DNA from: Paramecium tetraurelia
Lineage: Eukaryota; Ciliophora; Oligohymenophorea; Peniculida; Parameciidae
DNA length: 64,000 nt
Reading direction: 5' to 3'
NCBI RefSeq assembly: GCF_000165425.1
Contig: NW_001799627.1
Span: forward strand, 64,701 to 128,700
This document shows, in pieces, positions 22,983-36,231 of the stretch (position 1 is its first letter; each line of letters opens with the position of its first letter). The position numbers and the translations under genes were made by a program. The notes under the pieces were generated by a model, which did no database searches, was not told the origin of the DNA, and saw only the letters and a program-made list of their open reading frames with translations.

Positions 22983-24466
22983 TCATTTCTAACACTATTA
23001 ATCTATTGATAGAGTTTTTGGTATAATCATTTTTTTCTTCTTTCCATCTAGAGTCTCTTTATACTCAACTCTTTATTCAGTTATAATTTCTTGTTTTTTG
23101 GATTCTTCGTTCTTTTTTGAAACATCCTCTTCTTCTATCTTATCGTTATTATATAACACTTTAATATATTCAGGTAGTTCTAATTTAAATACTATTTTTA
23201 CATTCAATAGGGACTTCCTAACCAAAGTATCCCTCTTCAATCTATACAAAGGAACAAAATCCATCACAGGAACTTATAGCTATCAAATTGGAACCTTGAT
23301 TAATGTATACTTAAAATACCTCTAAAACAAATGTCAGTAATAGAAGCATAATGAAGATTTCCAAAGATAGCCAGGGGAGTTGGACTATCAGTTGAATAGA
23401 GAAGTAAGGAATCAACAGTACCAATAGCAAAAATCATTTTATAAGGTAAATCTATTAATGGTTACTAAATATCAGGATTTCTAGTAAAGTATTTAGGACA
23501 AAATCTAATAACTAAGGCAGGAGTATTTGTAGGTAAAAAGAAGCATGGAACTTGAGGAGATTATCTTAAGAACCCATAAGCACCCATAATAGGTTTATTA
23601 TCAACCCAGAATTCTGCAGCAGGTAAAATATAAAATGATCCATCAGGACTCCAATCTGGTCGTCTAACGAAAGTGAATAAACTAGTTTCACCCAAAAATA
23701 TTCCATTTTGTTTTTTCTCTTCTATTTGTTATTATTATGATTATTATTACTAGTCTTATGAATTAGATTATAATTATGAATCAGCCTTTTGTGCATTTTC
23801 TAATTTTCTGACTACATGCTATGGATAAAATTGCAGATTATTTAAGTTTTTTCTCTGAGCTTTCAATAGTTTCCACACTCTGGCGGTTCTGTCCTGACTC
23901 AAGGATACTATAGTTTTAAGTCTTGGATCTATTGTAACTCCTTAAACATAAGATGTGTGTCCATCTAAAGTTTGTAATTGCTTTTATTTCTTAACATTCC
24001 ACACAATGACATATTTATCTAGTCCTCCTGAGACCAAAATTTCACCATTTTTTGACCATTATAGATCATAGATTTCTTTGCAATGCCCAGTTAGTACTGC
24101 AAATGGCCACCATTACAATCTGGGTTCAGATTGACCAAAAGTTTATCTCACTTATTAGCTCCAGATTATAATTTTATAATCATCCGAACCAGATGCAAAG
24201 TTTTTACCAGATGGTGAGAATTTCAAACAATTAACAGTTTATTCATGACCAGAATTAATGGCTCCTGCAAACTCAACCATCTTAGTTGAATTTTCCAATA
24301 TTGTCCACATTTTAATCACTCCTACATCTTCACTCACATTATCTTTTTCAACTATTTTAGAATCCGAACCTCCTGTCAATAATAAATTCTATGTTGGATG
24401 AATTGCGATTGCCATTATTCGTTCTTTTTCTCCATGCCAAATTATATTCGGAATGACTAATTTCAT
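22983..24466 (-). CDS. CHAF1B: Chromatin assembly factor 1 p60 subunit (WD40)
   Basis: WD40 propeller that, with the other CAF-1 subunits, deposits H3-H4 behind replication forks. The start KLVIPNIIWHGEKERIMAIA matches the CHAF1B opening (iaWH...). Blades include LLTGGSDSKIV, VNCLKFSPSGKNFASGSDD, EILVSGGLDKYVIVWNV and VTIDPRLKTIVSLSQDRTAR. The late IAISSCDGFCSFVQIEEGYF is diagnostic of the family (SSxDGFCSFV). The intron at 23180-23201 (22 nt) lies just after it. A short acidic/Lys-rich tail ends at TGA 22983-22985. HIRA-type proteins are related but have a long C-terminal domain that is absent here. Confidence 0.88.
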
Positions 24467-24527
24467 GTTTAATTAATTAAATATTAGGCGCGTAAATTTA
24501 TTACTTACATATATATATATATATAGA

Positions 24528-25768
24528 TCATTCTAAATCAGGTATATCATCATCAATTTGTTAAGTTAATTTTGCTTATGCTCTTTATATTAACATATCT
24601 AAATTTTATTTCTCTTATTTCTATTTCATCTCTTATTATTTTATCTACTCTTATTATTTCTACTACTCCTCTTTTTTCTTTCTCTCAGCTATTTGTTTCA
24701 ATATTTCATTAGGACTCACTTTGGGCATAGTAATAACCAACTCTCCTGTAATTTCTGATCTTTGAATCTTAGATTTTTCAGCAAACACTTCCTCATCCAA
24801 TCTAATCTATGTAAGCTTGTCCTTCACTCTCACAGACACATATGTTGGATTCACATTTACTTAAATCAATGAAGTATCCAGATATTTAGGAATGATCATC
24901 TTAAATGTGACATTTTCTGGATCTTCCCAGTTATTTACAATAGGCTTATAACCTCCCTCATCGCATTGTCTTATTCTTCCATCATTCATATACAATGGGG
25001 TTTCTTATTTTACTTTGAACTTCTCTGGATTTCTCTATCGTTCTTTGTCCTCTCTAACTCTGTAATTGAACTTAATTACTTTTCTTTTGCTTATCTCAAA
25101 TACATCTCCTTACGCGTCTCTGGAGTATATGCTACCTTATCCTCGCTGTCAGGATTCATTTCTTTTCTGATCTTCTCCTCATGCATTCTCTACTCTTCCT
25201 TAATCTTCTCTTCTTCAATTGCATATATTAATTCCTTTTGCAATTAAGGCAGTATTTATTTAGCCTTTATCCTCTCCGTATGTGTTATTTCTTTACCATC
25301 CAAGGAGTGAAGAGAATCCACTTAGCCAATCACGTAATCTCTATACCCTTTCCAACTATAATTATCATTTTAAGTATTTACTCAGTGCATGGATTCCCTG
25401 TTAAATATAATTCTTTTAATCTGCATTTCTGTAAACACTAAATAGATTTTTCTAAATTTTTAGAGATCCACAAAATTGACTGTCAAATCCAATTTCATCA
25501 AAGATTCGCAATTCTCTATTCCTTCTATAAGTTTGATATTGTTTAATGCTAAATTTAGATATTCCAATTCTCTCAACTTATTTAGGTTTTCCATTCTCTC
25601 GATTATATTGTTTTGTAACAATAATATTTTCAAGTGTCTACAATACACATCCAAGTTCTCAATCTTCAAAATCTCTTCCTAATGAATGGATATCTCTTCT
25701 AGATTTGTTAACATCATCTCATTATGCTCTGCTCTTCTCCTTAATAATTCCTAAGTAATTCTAGACAT
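24528..25768 (-). CDS. DNAAF11: Leucine-rich-repeat dynein arm assembly factor LRRC6/tilB
   Basis: Start [20 protein letters not shown], then LRRs ([40 protein letters not shown]) and the cap [21 protein letters not shown] long charged coil follows ([20 protein letters not shown]), then a strand-rich CS-like end finishing [11 protein letters not shown] before TGA 24528-24530. This order is that of LRRC6/Seahorse/tilB, a cytoplasmic factor required to preassemble axonemal dynein arms. It fits a heavily ciliated cell. Short introns are present in the middle and were not all fixed. Confidence 0.85.
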
Positions 25769-25907
25769 TTTTAATTAATTTTATAAATGATTAAATTTAA
25801 TACTAATTTTGTTCTGTTCCTTTTCATAACTATTCAATAAAGTTCTTTTATAAATAACATTATGCATATATAAGATTGTTAGTTTAAAATATTAATCATA
25901 TTATTAA

Positions 25908-27519
25908 TCATTATTTAATCACAATTTTTCTATGAGTTGTAAATTAATCTCTATCTTACTGTTGCTAGCTATGTCTTTCTGTAAGAGAATTCAGACGTTT
26001 ATTTTCTAAATAATTTGCTATAATTACAAAAATCATCTTCCACATGTGGTTCATTATTATTTAAGTTTTAAAGATTCAATTTGAAATCAAATTTTTTATG
26101 ATTCTATATGGATTAAGTAGCCATCTAAATGTATTTTTTGACTATGTCATCTGTTTTTTATGAATTAATATTTAGAACCTTAGATTAACTATGATTTGCT
26201 TATTTCTGATGTTAGGACTTAGTGCCCAAGTCAACTCCAGTGGTTTTCTTAGAATATTAAGATTTGGCTTTTGAATTACTATTCATCTTCAAGGTGGTTA
26301 GCGTATTATATTATGAAGGTAGCATATAGTTGAATTCTGGTTTCTTTTGTTGATCTGCATTTTAAGAGCTCCTAATTTTCAAGTCGTGCAATCTATGAAA
26401 CAAATCTTCAGCAATAGGCAATTACTTTGAGTTCCGATCAGTAAGTGAGCCTCCTTTAGTAATTTTATCCAGTTGATTTTAATTTATCTTTTTTTATTAA
26501 ATATTAATTGGCTAATAGGCTTTTTTTAATTGCTCTTATCGCTAGGATATGTTCTGTATACTGCCATTGTTGTTATTATTTTGATCCTATTTAATACTCT
26601 TTTGAGAACCTTAGAATCCTTGAATCACAGTAGAAGTGCTTGCCACAATCAAATCTTAAGAAATAGTCTATCTCAGTTAACGGTTATGATTCCCTTAATA
26701 ATCTCTAAGCATCTTCTGAATGACAAAATTATTCTCGAATTTCTAGGTTTTGTTTTTATCCTCTTGATCGATTGGTTCATTGTGACCAGGTACACCTTCC
26801 TGAAATTACTCCACTTATTGATCGACTGAATCTTTGATTTTGGACATTTTGAAACTGGATTAAGAGTGTTTGGATTCACTTTTGGAATTGGCAAGTATAG
26901 CTAACCTTATATAAATAAGAAAATACCTTTCTTTTCTCGTAAATCGATGTGATTAGTTCTACGTTTAACACTTTTCGTGGTATGTAAATCCTTTATGATA
27001 TTATTGGTGGGTATAAGTTACTAACTTGGAAGAGGGGATTTTAAATAGAAATGCGATGGCAGTTTTTTGAGTGAGTTACTCATTTAATTTATAATGAGAT
27101 AATGCTTATCTAGCATCTCATTTAGTTGTTAAGTTTCTTCCTGATGGTTAATGATATTCAAGCCCTTAAAATCAAGGCGAGTGAGTTTATTTGGTTTGTC
27201 TTGTGATGAATAGATGTCGTGTTCTTCGGTTTCATAACTGATTTATGAATTGGAGGATAGTTTTGAATTGAGAACGTTGTTAATAACAATTTGGTTATTT
27301 GATTTATTTGAATGTTGGCTTTGTTAAACTCTCTGATAATAAAGTTTATCGATTCGCTTATTCCTCTTAGCCATCAGTTGATGTTAATCGACGATCAAAA
27401 GATAGGGATGCACATCTTTGTAATTGGTAACATAAAATTCTGTCAAAATATCAAGTCTTGGTTTGACTTCATCCTATTTATACTATCTACAATTTAAGGA
27501 AGTTCAACTACCTTTTCAT
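25908..27519 (-). CDS. Hypothetical Lys/Ser/Gln-rich protein
   Basis: Begins MKRQYKQDEVKPRLDILTEF after a 25-nt intron (27487-27511) near the start codon. It contains YKDVHPYLLIVDQHQLMAKR and a long disordered, basic region. A 22-nt intron at 26006-26027 moves the frame so that it ends ERHSQQQQDRDQFTTHRKIV and stops at TGA 25908-25910; without it the frame runs into non-coding-looking DNA. No domain is recognised. The upstream exon choice is provisional. Confidence 0.5.
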
Positions 27520-27742
27520 GTATTCTTATTGCTCATCTAATATCAGATAATCCTTATAATAGATTACATGAGGAGTGCTCGTAATTTAAGAAAGGATTTC
27601 ATTTATAGGTTTGGCAAAATAGAAATTGAAAGCTTCAAAGTATTTGGTTTGCAATTTATCCAATATGAGTTACTTAGTACTTTATCGGCACAATTTACAA
27701 TTATTCTCCATTACTCAAATTATCTATAAAATTAATATAAAT

Positions 27743-29262
27743 ATGAAGAAGCTGAAAAGTAAATTGGAAAGCACAAATACAGACAGTTTTGGAGTTTCTG
27801 GCAGTGATTTCACAAGAACTCAAAAGTCTCATCGCCAATTTTTGGTTACGAGCACAATGAAAATGCAAACTGAATCAACAGATCAGCTGAAATTGGACTT
27901 ACCTCCTGTTGTGAATCTGCCCTTCCAAAATAAGATACGATCATAGAAGCGATCTAGAAATCAAATACGAACCAGCGATTTATTTAATGTTTATAAGGCA
28001 CCTTAGACATTGGCAACAAATCCTGAATCATTGCTTAAAAAGAAAAGATAATATCAGATATCATAGAGCATTATTAAGTATTATTCCGATGAAATTACGG
28101 CTTTAAAAGATCAGTAGAGTTTAGACGACTAGGAAATAGAAAACTGCATTTCCAAATATTTAAATGAAGCAATCCAAAGTCTCGATGTCCTAATTAAGAA
28201 GATATAGAATTTGCTACAATACAAACAAAACAGAGAGAAGAGTGAATAGGAAATGAAAGAAATTATGTAGGAATGTTTTAAATAGAAAAATTTGTGTATT
28301 CAATAAAGGTTCTGTTATATATTTGGCAAAATGGAGTAGCTGTTCTTCAATCCCTTGTCAGGGGCAATCTATTTTAAATTATGCAAACGATTGTCTGACA
28401 ACGAGATATTCTACAGGAATAAGATGAAAGCCTATAGAGGATTGGGTGAATGCTTACTCAGAGTCAGACCTAAATTGAGCCAGTTATATTTTACCAAATA
28501 TTTAATGTCAGCTTGGAAATTGAACGAGAAGAATCACGAACTATATGCGTATGATTTGTTAGGAAAATATTACTTTTATGTTGGACAAATCGAAAAGGCA
28601 AAGCTATTCCATGAGAAAATGATAGGAGGTTATTGTGAAGTATGTAATATCAATTATAACTGTAGGTTCCTGAATCCAGAGTTAGAATATTGGCTTAGAG
28701 TCGTTTAGAACAGGGGAGTCTCTCAAATAGAATTAATAGGGAACATCAAGTTGTCGACATAGACGTTGTAACATCTGATGACGAATGTTATGAAATTGTG
28801 TTGACTCAACCTTAACAAATTAAAGTAGCCACCGTTAGTTCGGTCAAATATTTCCAAAGAAAGATCCCTGATCCCAAATCAGTCAAAGAAGAAGCCAATA
28901 CAAATATTAGACAGAAGAAACCTAAATATAATTCACAACTGCTGGAAATTGGAGGGGAATTCGACATGTCTAAATTAGTTATCTCAAATCCTCATCTCAA
29001 TATAGGGGCGATTAAGGACAGAGTTTTGTTGAGTCACATGAGTCCTAACAGAAAATTGGAGATGTATTAATATCTCTGTTTGGCCAGTGATAAGAACGCT
29101 TTCAATAATGTTAATCTACTCTCTGGATTGTATGACAGATTTGAAATCAGCAAAATCAATAAGTATCTAACAAAATTGATCTCTCTTTTGAGCACAGTAT
29201 AACAATGGTTGATGAGTTAATAAAAGCATAAGCAAGTTACTCGTAGATTCGCATTGGTTTGA
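27743..29262 (+). CDS. TPR-like helical-repeat protein
   Basis: Starts MKKLKSKLESTNTDSFGVSG with a disordered leader and a coil (YLNEAIQSLDVLIKKIQNLL). Helix pairs with TPR-like spacing follow: YRGLGECLLRVRPKLSQLYF, SAWKLNEKNHELYAYDLLGK and YFYVGQIEKAKLFHEKMIGG. Intron 28640-28665 (26 nt, GTATGT...TGTAG) keeps the frame open into DVVTSDDECYEIVL and a helical C-terminus. Stop TGA 29260-29262. The TPR assignment is by pattern and is a scaffold inference; no catalytic motif is present. Confidence 0.6.
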
Positions 29263-29312
29263 ATGTTATATGTATATTTAGTTTATATACTAATTTATAT
29301 TTATATTTTATT

Positions 29313-30397
29313 ATGTCCAACCGAAATACTAAATCTAAGAGCCCTAACCTCAAGAAACCATAGAATTTTGACAAAGATCTGATGAAATACCTTATTTTAC
29401 AAAAGATAACCAAGCCTTCCGCTCCTGTTGAGATGTTAACCAAAACGTAACCTGATGAAGATTCAGAGGTTGATGATTTTAAGTAAGAAATAGAAATCAA
29501 GTATTCTATAACATCTAAACCTATTTCTAGATTCAAGAAATGCAAAATCAATCACTCATTCAAGTTTCCCAAAGATAGTTATGAATCTTCTTCTGACAAT
29601 TCTCTTTAATCTCTCAAAGATGTCACTCTCTATGAATTGAACCAAGACAATATATAACATCTCACAGATGCAACATAGCCCTAATTCATCAAACTACTTA
29701 ATGAAAGATTAATCAAATTAACCGATTAGATTTAAGAGGACCTTTCCATTCAAAAACCTAACCCAAATCCCAAATCTTCAAGGTTGATCTCCTAATAAAT
29801 ATCAAGATTATAGAAAGTGCGTGGTCAGAACCTATCCAACTCCTCCTTATCCAAATAGATTGATCAAACAGTCGCTAGTCAAGGACGTGAAAGTGTGACC
29901 AACAAGCAGAATTAAAATCTAGGCTTCAGAGCCACTCCAACCTTGTCCTCTGAAAAGAAGAATCAATCCAAACATATCCAACAAATATTGAAAATTGTAC
30001 AATAAAAGTAGTTAAATAACAATATCAAGTAATTAAAATTTGATAAACCTAGCGATGCATTCTATAAAAGAACGTTGTAAGGAAACAGTAGTTACATTAA
30101 TAAAAATGCAAGTGCTAACGACAAACGAAATATAGAAAACATTAGAATTAAAACAGAATATGATGATTAAGATGGAAATTTAACCCAATTTCACATACTG
30201 CCAAAATCAAGGTATTTAATAATTTTATTGTTTTCTACCTTTTTAGAACTAAAAATAGAGAGTCCAGCACAAAATTAAAAAAACAAGACACATCTTAAAA
30301 TCATAAAATCTTAAATTACACTATTGATAGTCACATTTTGGAATAATTGAGAGGTACTAGGAATGCTAAAAGTTAAAACAAAAATTATAAAAATTGA
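29313..30397 (+). CDS. Hypothetical disordered protein
   Basis: MSNRNTKSKSPNLKKPQNFD start, 50 nt after the previous gene. The protein is Ser/Lys/Asn/Gln-rich throughout with acidic patches (PDEDSEVDDFKQEIEI) and no recognised domain. One intron, 30212-30246 (35 nt, GTATTT...TTTAG), lies near the 3' end. Stop TGA 30395-30397. Probably real, since the frame is open for over 900 nt apart from Gln-coding TAA/TAG. Function unknown. Confidence 0.6.
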
Positions 30398-30549
30398 TTT
30401 TAAATATTTATTTATAATATGAGCTGCTTTTCTTATAAATTCATACTCTTGATTTAAAATGATCATTCTATAAGAGGATATTTATAATATAATACTAAAA
30501 TATCAAGAAAGGTGTTTATAAAAACGGATTTGTGATTAATTAATATTTA

Positions 30550-31718
30550 ATGAAAACTTTCATCGGGTTTACATTGTTGTATTTGATATTGGCAAAGTAT
30601 ATTATACCTACAACATCATAGTCAAGGAATTTCATCAATTTAGTAAGATAAATTGCATCCCATCTCTAAAATCATACTTGGATTGTCAGAAGTATAAACT
30701 AAGGATTTCAATTACCAATAATTGTTTGTTGCTCTAGATGAATTGGCACAATCTTTCTAAACAAGAATAAACGATGAGAATAGTTCTTATGAACTCGATT
30801 AGCAATCATATTTTTCAGATGTCTAATTCTATGAGAATTAAATTAATGACTTTAAGAACAAAGTTTATTTTCATCAATATCTCATAGATCGCACAATTAG
30901 AAATTGAAATCAAAGAATTAGGCGATTAAGGAACACGCTTATAAGCATACCTAACTGAAGCTAATTAGGATTTAAATGAGGCAATTAAATTATTGGCCTA
31001 AAAAGAATAGCAAATTAACTCTGATAATTCAGTTTTTGAATCACAAAATCAAGAATATGCTGACACCATCAATGTTCTTGATTAAGCAATTGCCTTACTC
31101 AATGAAATCAAAGATGAAGCCTCATTAATCTAAAAGAAAGAACACATCAAGGAGGTATCCTAAAATATGCACAAAAGGTATTCACCTACATATTACAACA
31201 CTTAGCATGAAGAAATTGTCATCAAAAAGAGTGTTCTATTAACCTCTAGTAAATGTGTTGGCTTAAATGACATAAAGTAACTATGTAGATTAAGAGAATC
31301 TTAAGAAAGTCATCAATTTTATGAATTAACTTAGACAAAATCTTATTGATGCATAACAAGCATTATAAAATCAACATGAATCATAATCTAAATTATAATA
31401 AGATATTTTATCTGAAACTCAAGCCAAAGTCAGTGGAATTCAGGATGTTTTAATCCCACTATTGGGAACTGAAATTTCAATTAAACAATCTGAAGTTAGA
31501 GCATTAAGCTCAATTTTATAAGATGCCCAAAGTAATTTAGCTGATGCCTAGGAAAACCTTGTTGCAACATAAAATAGATGGATTGAAAGGTATAAAAGAA
31601 ATCTTAGTATTTTAGAACTTCAACTCATAATAATTTATTGCAACAATTTAATAATGAGTTATTAGCAATTAAGGACGCAGAAAATGCATTAAAGAAAGGC
31701 GGCATCTTTAGATAATGA
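30550..31718 (+). CDS. Trichocyst matrix protein precursor
   Basis: Signal peptide MKTFIGFTLLYLILA, then a pro-region and long amphipathic helices: YELDQQSYFSDVQFYENQIN, AYLTEANQDLNEAIKLLAQK, VLDQAIALLNEIKDEASLIQ and RQNLIDAQQALQNQHESQSK. It ends ALKKGGIFRQ. Secreted, Gln/Asn/Glu-rich four-helix proteins of this form are the trichocyst matrix proteins that crystallise in Paramecium dense-core granules and expand on exocytosis. Introns: 30597-30621, 30863-30887, 31178-31205 and 31590-31615; the first follows the signal peptide. Stop TGA 31716-31718. This is the best organism-level marker in the window. Confidence 0.85.
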
Positions 31719-31804
31719 TTTTTGTTTTAATCAAAAACAATTATTAATAATGTAGAATTCAACTTTAAAAATTTTATGTTAATTAAACAATATTTTACAA
31801 ATTA

Positions 31805-33583
31805 TCATCCAATTGTTTTCTGCATCTCCTTTTTCTACTTTATCCTTTTACCATTTACATTCTCTTCATTATTTTAATCTTCTTGTTTTTTATCTTCACC
31901 CTCATTTTTATCCAGCAAATCCCTCTCCAGAATCTCTTCAATATCTATCATTGTTTATCTTCTTAATTTAGTCTCCTTGTATGACAGTTGTATTGTGCTC
32001 AATGATGGAATACAATTTCCATATTTGTCATATCCTGTTGGAATAGCATTTGTTAGCATTTTAACAAAAAAGGGGAATATAAAACAAACAAAGGGAATAC
32101 TTAGTAAGGCATAAACAGTTCTTGTAAAAAATAACAAATCCCCAAATGACTAGGTAGGACTATCTTTTATTTTATAAAAATATAAGAATGCTAATTTAAT
32201 ACTGAATCATTACCTGACATTATTAAGGAAATAATCAAACAAACTAAATCATAGATTAGAAAGTATTTTAGTCTACCTCCTTTTGTATCTTAAGTAATTG
32301 TTAATTATTCTTTTAAAATGGCTCCTCTAGAATAAGATCTGTTTAATAAGAGATAGGCTATCCATACAGTTAATACTTAAATGGATAAAGTAAACATAAG
32401 GATATACACTTAATGATGATTACCAGGTCCACAATCAAAAAATAAATAATGAAAATAGGCCAGAAAGCATGGAAATAATCCATTAGTAATAAATTGCAAA
32501 GATTTATAATCAGCTATATAATTGACTAATTAGAATTCTTCATCCTAGGATTATAATGTTTTCATACTTTATTAATACAAAGCAGAATGATGCTAAACAT
32601 CAGTGGTTGAATTCCCATATATGGAAGTAATTAACAAAATTTCATAAATTGATATGAAATCCTCCTCATGTGATCACGATTAGAGAGATCGGCAGGATAA
32701 AGAGAATAGAGTATAAAATTTCTGACATGTTAAATCACTCCTTTTGTATCCTTCTTTCTGATTTCTACTTATTTTTTCTCCAACTTGGCCCTAAGTTCCA
32801 ATCTGATTAAATCAGTGAAATCCTTCCATAAGTTGGTTGCAGTATCTTACGCAAAACCTTGCATAAAATCATAAGGGACAGATTTCTAGACACTATCAGT
32901 TATTTTCGGTTCAATGCTGCTCATCAGACTGACAACCTATGCATCAACTTATCCTGCAATCCAAAGATTGATATGTGATTTTTTTTCAAGTATTTTATTT
33001 TTTATATGAGTGTCCAATTTTTTTAATTATTTCTAAAAAATGGAGTTATAATTAATTACTTTCACTGAGTTTTATGCAGTAGTAGCTTATGTTGCTACAT
33101 ATGTTTTCAATTAAAACAACGTACTGTTCTATTCTTTAGCCTTTTTGGCTGCCACTTCGTAATAGTTATCACCATTTTCATCTAAACATATTTTCTAATT
33201 GAGAAAATCTGGAAGGTCGTCATTTTATTTTTTTTTAGTATATTTTTTATTAGCCTACTCTTCAGCTATCTGTTGAATTTATTATTCTTGCATTTGTTAA
33301 ATCAGTTCTTCTGGTATTATGGCCTTGTTAAAATCTAATTGAGGAACATCAGAAAAATTTTTATCAAAATTTTGATTTTCTATTTAAATAACATTTAGAT
33401 ACAATTAGATTAATCACTCTTATCCTATTATTCATCTGACTTGATTTAATTTGGAAGACTTAGTGGTGACTTTGAAAAATCTTAATTTTTATTGAACTCT
33501 TCGTCTTTCATTTCTTTGTATTTATCCTATCCAAAATGTTTATTATAAGCATCCTTAGTTTGTTATTTCAATTTTTTTAGCAT
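31805..33583 (-). CDS. Multi-pass membrane protein with long cytosolic N-terminus
   Basis: About 300 N-terminal residues are helical and charged (MLKKLKQQTKDAYNKHFGQD; KAKEQNSTLFQLKTYVATQA; FTDLIRLELRAKLEKKQVEI). Five or six hydrophobic helices follow, for example LLPYMGIQPLMFSIILLCIN, LFPCFLAYFHYLFFDCG and LLFFTRTVYALLSIPFVCFI. The end is acidic and Lys-rich. An intron near 33370-33400 (GTATCT...AATAG) lies early, with others between TM helices. Stop TGA 31805-31807, convergent with the trichocyst gene 86 nt away. I do not recognise the family. Confidence 0.55.
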
Positions 33584-33776
33584 GCTTGGTATTATATTTT
33601 AATTTAACCAATAAATTTACAGTCGTTTAAAAAAGTTTAAATAGTATCAAAATAAAGTTTAATTGAATAAATTTCATTTCTAATAAACATTGGAGTCTAG
33701 ATTAAAGATATTTATTGCTTAGTCAGTTATCTTGATGTTATTTTGCAAATAATTGTTTAGATAGGTAAAGACATTT

Positions 33777-34538
33777 ATGAATTCTGTAAATAATAATACT
33801 TAAGAATTTGCACTTCTATGGACTACATACTACATTAATCATAATGAAAACAGAAATAAAAAACATAAGGCTGCAGAAAGTTCTTAGAAAATGATTCATC
33901 ACATGACTCTTACTTCAATCAACAGATTCTATCAAGTAAAGGATTATGAAACTAAAAGAATGAATTTTATATTAGGAAAACCGATTGGTTCTAGATAATA
34001 GAGTCAAGTTTACTAAATTATAAATACGGACGCAGGAGGATTGTTTTATTTTAAAAAATTACCAAATAACTAAGAAGATCAGTAATATTAGATGCAAAAT
34101 ATATAGGACATTTAATCATACGATATTAAACACCTATACTAATTTAATCAGAATGAATTATCTTTTAATAGATTCTTTTTATATTTGAATATCATAAAAT
34201 AAATTTTTATAAAATTCCAAAGTTAGAACCCTATTTTATTAAAAGTCGATTCCAATTTATACAATATTAAGCTTATAAATCTTAGGTTCGATTTCTCAAT
34301 TATTAAGTGAAGTTATGCCAATAAAAGGGTAGGCTTTAAAAAGATATACTCAGTAAATTCTGACTTTTTGTAGTATTTACATCAAATAGATTTAGAGGTA
34401 CCTGAAGTTGTGAGATAAAAAAGAATTGGTACAGTCTTAGATAAAGAAGTATAATTTTTAATTATGAAATTAGTAGACTTACATAGAGTGAATAAATTAA
34501 TTTTGATAACACTTAAAATGTTTTATTAAATTATATGA
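33777..34538 (+). CDS. Hypothetical protein
   Basis: Frame starts MNSVNNNTQEFALLWTTYYI. It is open to TGA 34536-34538 after removal of a probable 21-nt intron (GTGAAG...AAAAG) near 34308. Contains FILGKPIGSRQQSQVYQIIN and LHQIDLEVPEVVRQKRIGTV; no domain is recognised. The 3' half has lower coding quality, so the exact end is uncertain. Confidence 0.45.
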
Positions 34539-34909
34539 TTATAAATGGAAGATAGATTTTAATAACGAGAATAATATTGAAAGAAAAAAGGAGTTGCTTT
34601 TAACATGTGTGTTGAAGTAGTGAATACTTAGGTAGAGTGGTTTTTATAATGATTTTGTTGTTAATAAATTTATGGTTTAGAAATGGATTACCAACAAATT
34701 AAATTATCTATTAGTTTTATGATTCTAAATGATAATTTAATGATTATATATTTAATCAAAAGATAAAAATTATCAATCACTTATGAATCGATAATAAGAA
34801 CAAATTATTTCTCAGGAAATGGAAAAAGAAGTTAAGTTATTGATTAATTCATTAGTTTAGAAATGAAGTAATGAGAATTTGCATTTTTAATTGTGCTTGC
34901 TAATTTTAC
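34539..34909. other. AT-rich intergenic region
   Basis: 370 nt with only short frames. It may contain an unrecognised first exon of the downstream RING gene, since MNRQQEQIISQEMEKEVKLL can be read near 34784, but I could not splice it in. Confidence 0.35.
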
Positions 34910-36208
34910 ATGTTAATCTTTAGTTGTAAATTAATATGGCTATTCGATTCTAAATACATAATAATATTTGCTTGGTTCATGGATTTGATCACCTTCGTTA
35001 TAGTTATGCTTGATAGGAACATAGGCAAAGTCTTGTCTGTGGTTCATTTTTTGGAGAAAGTCCTGAGCATATCGTTTAAGGTAAAATCATGTTTTTAAAG
35101 ATTATATTAGATTACTATAGTTATTCACTTTGAAGTCAAGGAAATTAAACTCTTCTATATTCCAGCAGTTCAACTATTCATCACTATTGGATTATTTCTT
35201 TTTTAGGTACTCCATCACGATTAATCCAAAAGAAAGCATATAATAGTATGATGCTCTTCATTATTAGATCGCTCATTCGTATTCTGTTCTTTATGTGATC
35301 TAACTCCTTCTATTAACCTTAAAATGGAACAACCTATTCGGATACACATATTATTAAACATTCATAATAGCATGGACTGCACTTGGAATAAACACATTCT
35401 TGATTATATTGTTATTGATAACCATGGTCGAGAATTGCTTCCTCAGACACCTACCACAAATAAATGGTAAAAAATATTATTATTAAGGAACTATAATATT
35501 TTGGTTTGTGTTTTACATATTTGGATTAACCATAATTCCCTTCTTTCTATTAAAAACTATTTGTGAATACTATGAAAACGACACTCTCTACACTAATATC
35601 CAATTGTCATCGGTTGCAATATTAGTCTGTATTTTGATATATCTCTTTTTGTTTATTTTCTTCACTCTAAAAATTAAGAAGCAATTGACGTACTAAATTT
35701 CTACTATTTTAGTGTCATTTTGTAATTGGATCATCGATAAGCTGTCACACCAAAACGACCATTATAAGAAACAACCTAAAAAAAGTGGAGAAAATTAAAA
35801 ATTCCAATAATGTTCGTCAGAATTTCAGCATCCTATTATAAAATGCTTACTAGATAATCAACAACTGATACTAACTCTCGTAATACTAGTTCTATCCCTA
35901 TTTGCAGCGATGTATTACGACCTGATTCACTTAATTTTCGTCAATCGCCATGTCAAACAATGATGAAACAAATGAAATCTATCCCTAAAGATTAGGATTC
36001 TGGAGACTTTTGTTTGATTTGTTTTGAGAATGAACCTGATGTAGTATTACATCCTTGTAATCATGGAGGTATTTGTAACAATTGCTCAGAAAATATGATA
36101 AAAACTACCAAATAATGTTTTCTATGCAGATCAGAAATTAGATATGCACTGAAAATTAATCAAAAAGATGGTGAGATGCTAGAAGCTACTGATGTATAAA
36201 AAGTTTGA
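34910..36208 (+). CDS. Membrane-anchored RING-finger protein (probable E3 ubiquitin ligase)
   Basis: The N-terminal two thirds contain several hydrophobic helices (IIIFAWFMDLITFVIVML, NTFLIILLLITMVENCFL, IIFWFVFYIFGLTIIPFF, VAILVCILIYLFLFIFF). A 23-nt intron (GTACTA...TTTAG, near 35689-35711) then leads to a cytosolic part ending in a C3HC4 RING: DFCLICFENEPDVVLHPCNH, GGICNNCSENM, QCFLCRSEI. Stop TGA 36206-36208. RINGs of this compact MGRN/MUL1-like form recruit E2 enzymes. The RING is secure. The exon structure around 35070-35220 and the start codon are not. Confidence 0.7.
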
Positions 36209-36231
36209 ATTATAAATCATATAATCTATTA

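Noticed and set aside
34784-34870. Short Gln/Glu-rich frame before the RING gene
   Set aside because: Could be a first exon, but no intron with GT and AG in the right phase connects it.
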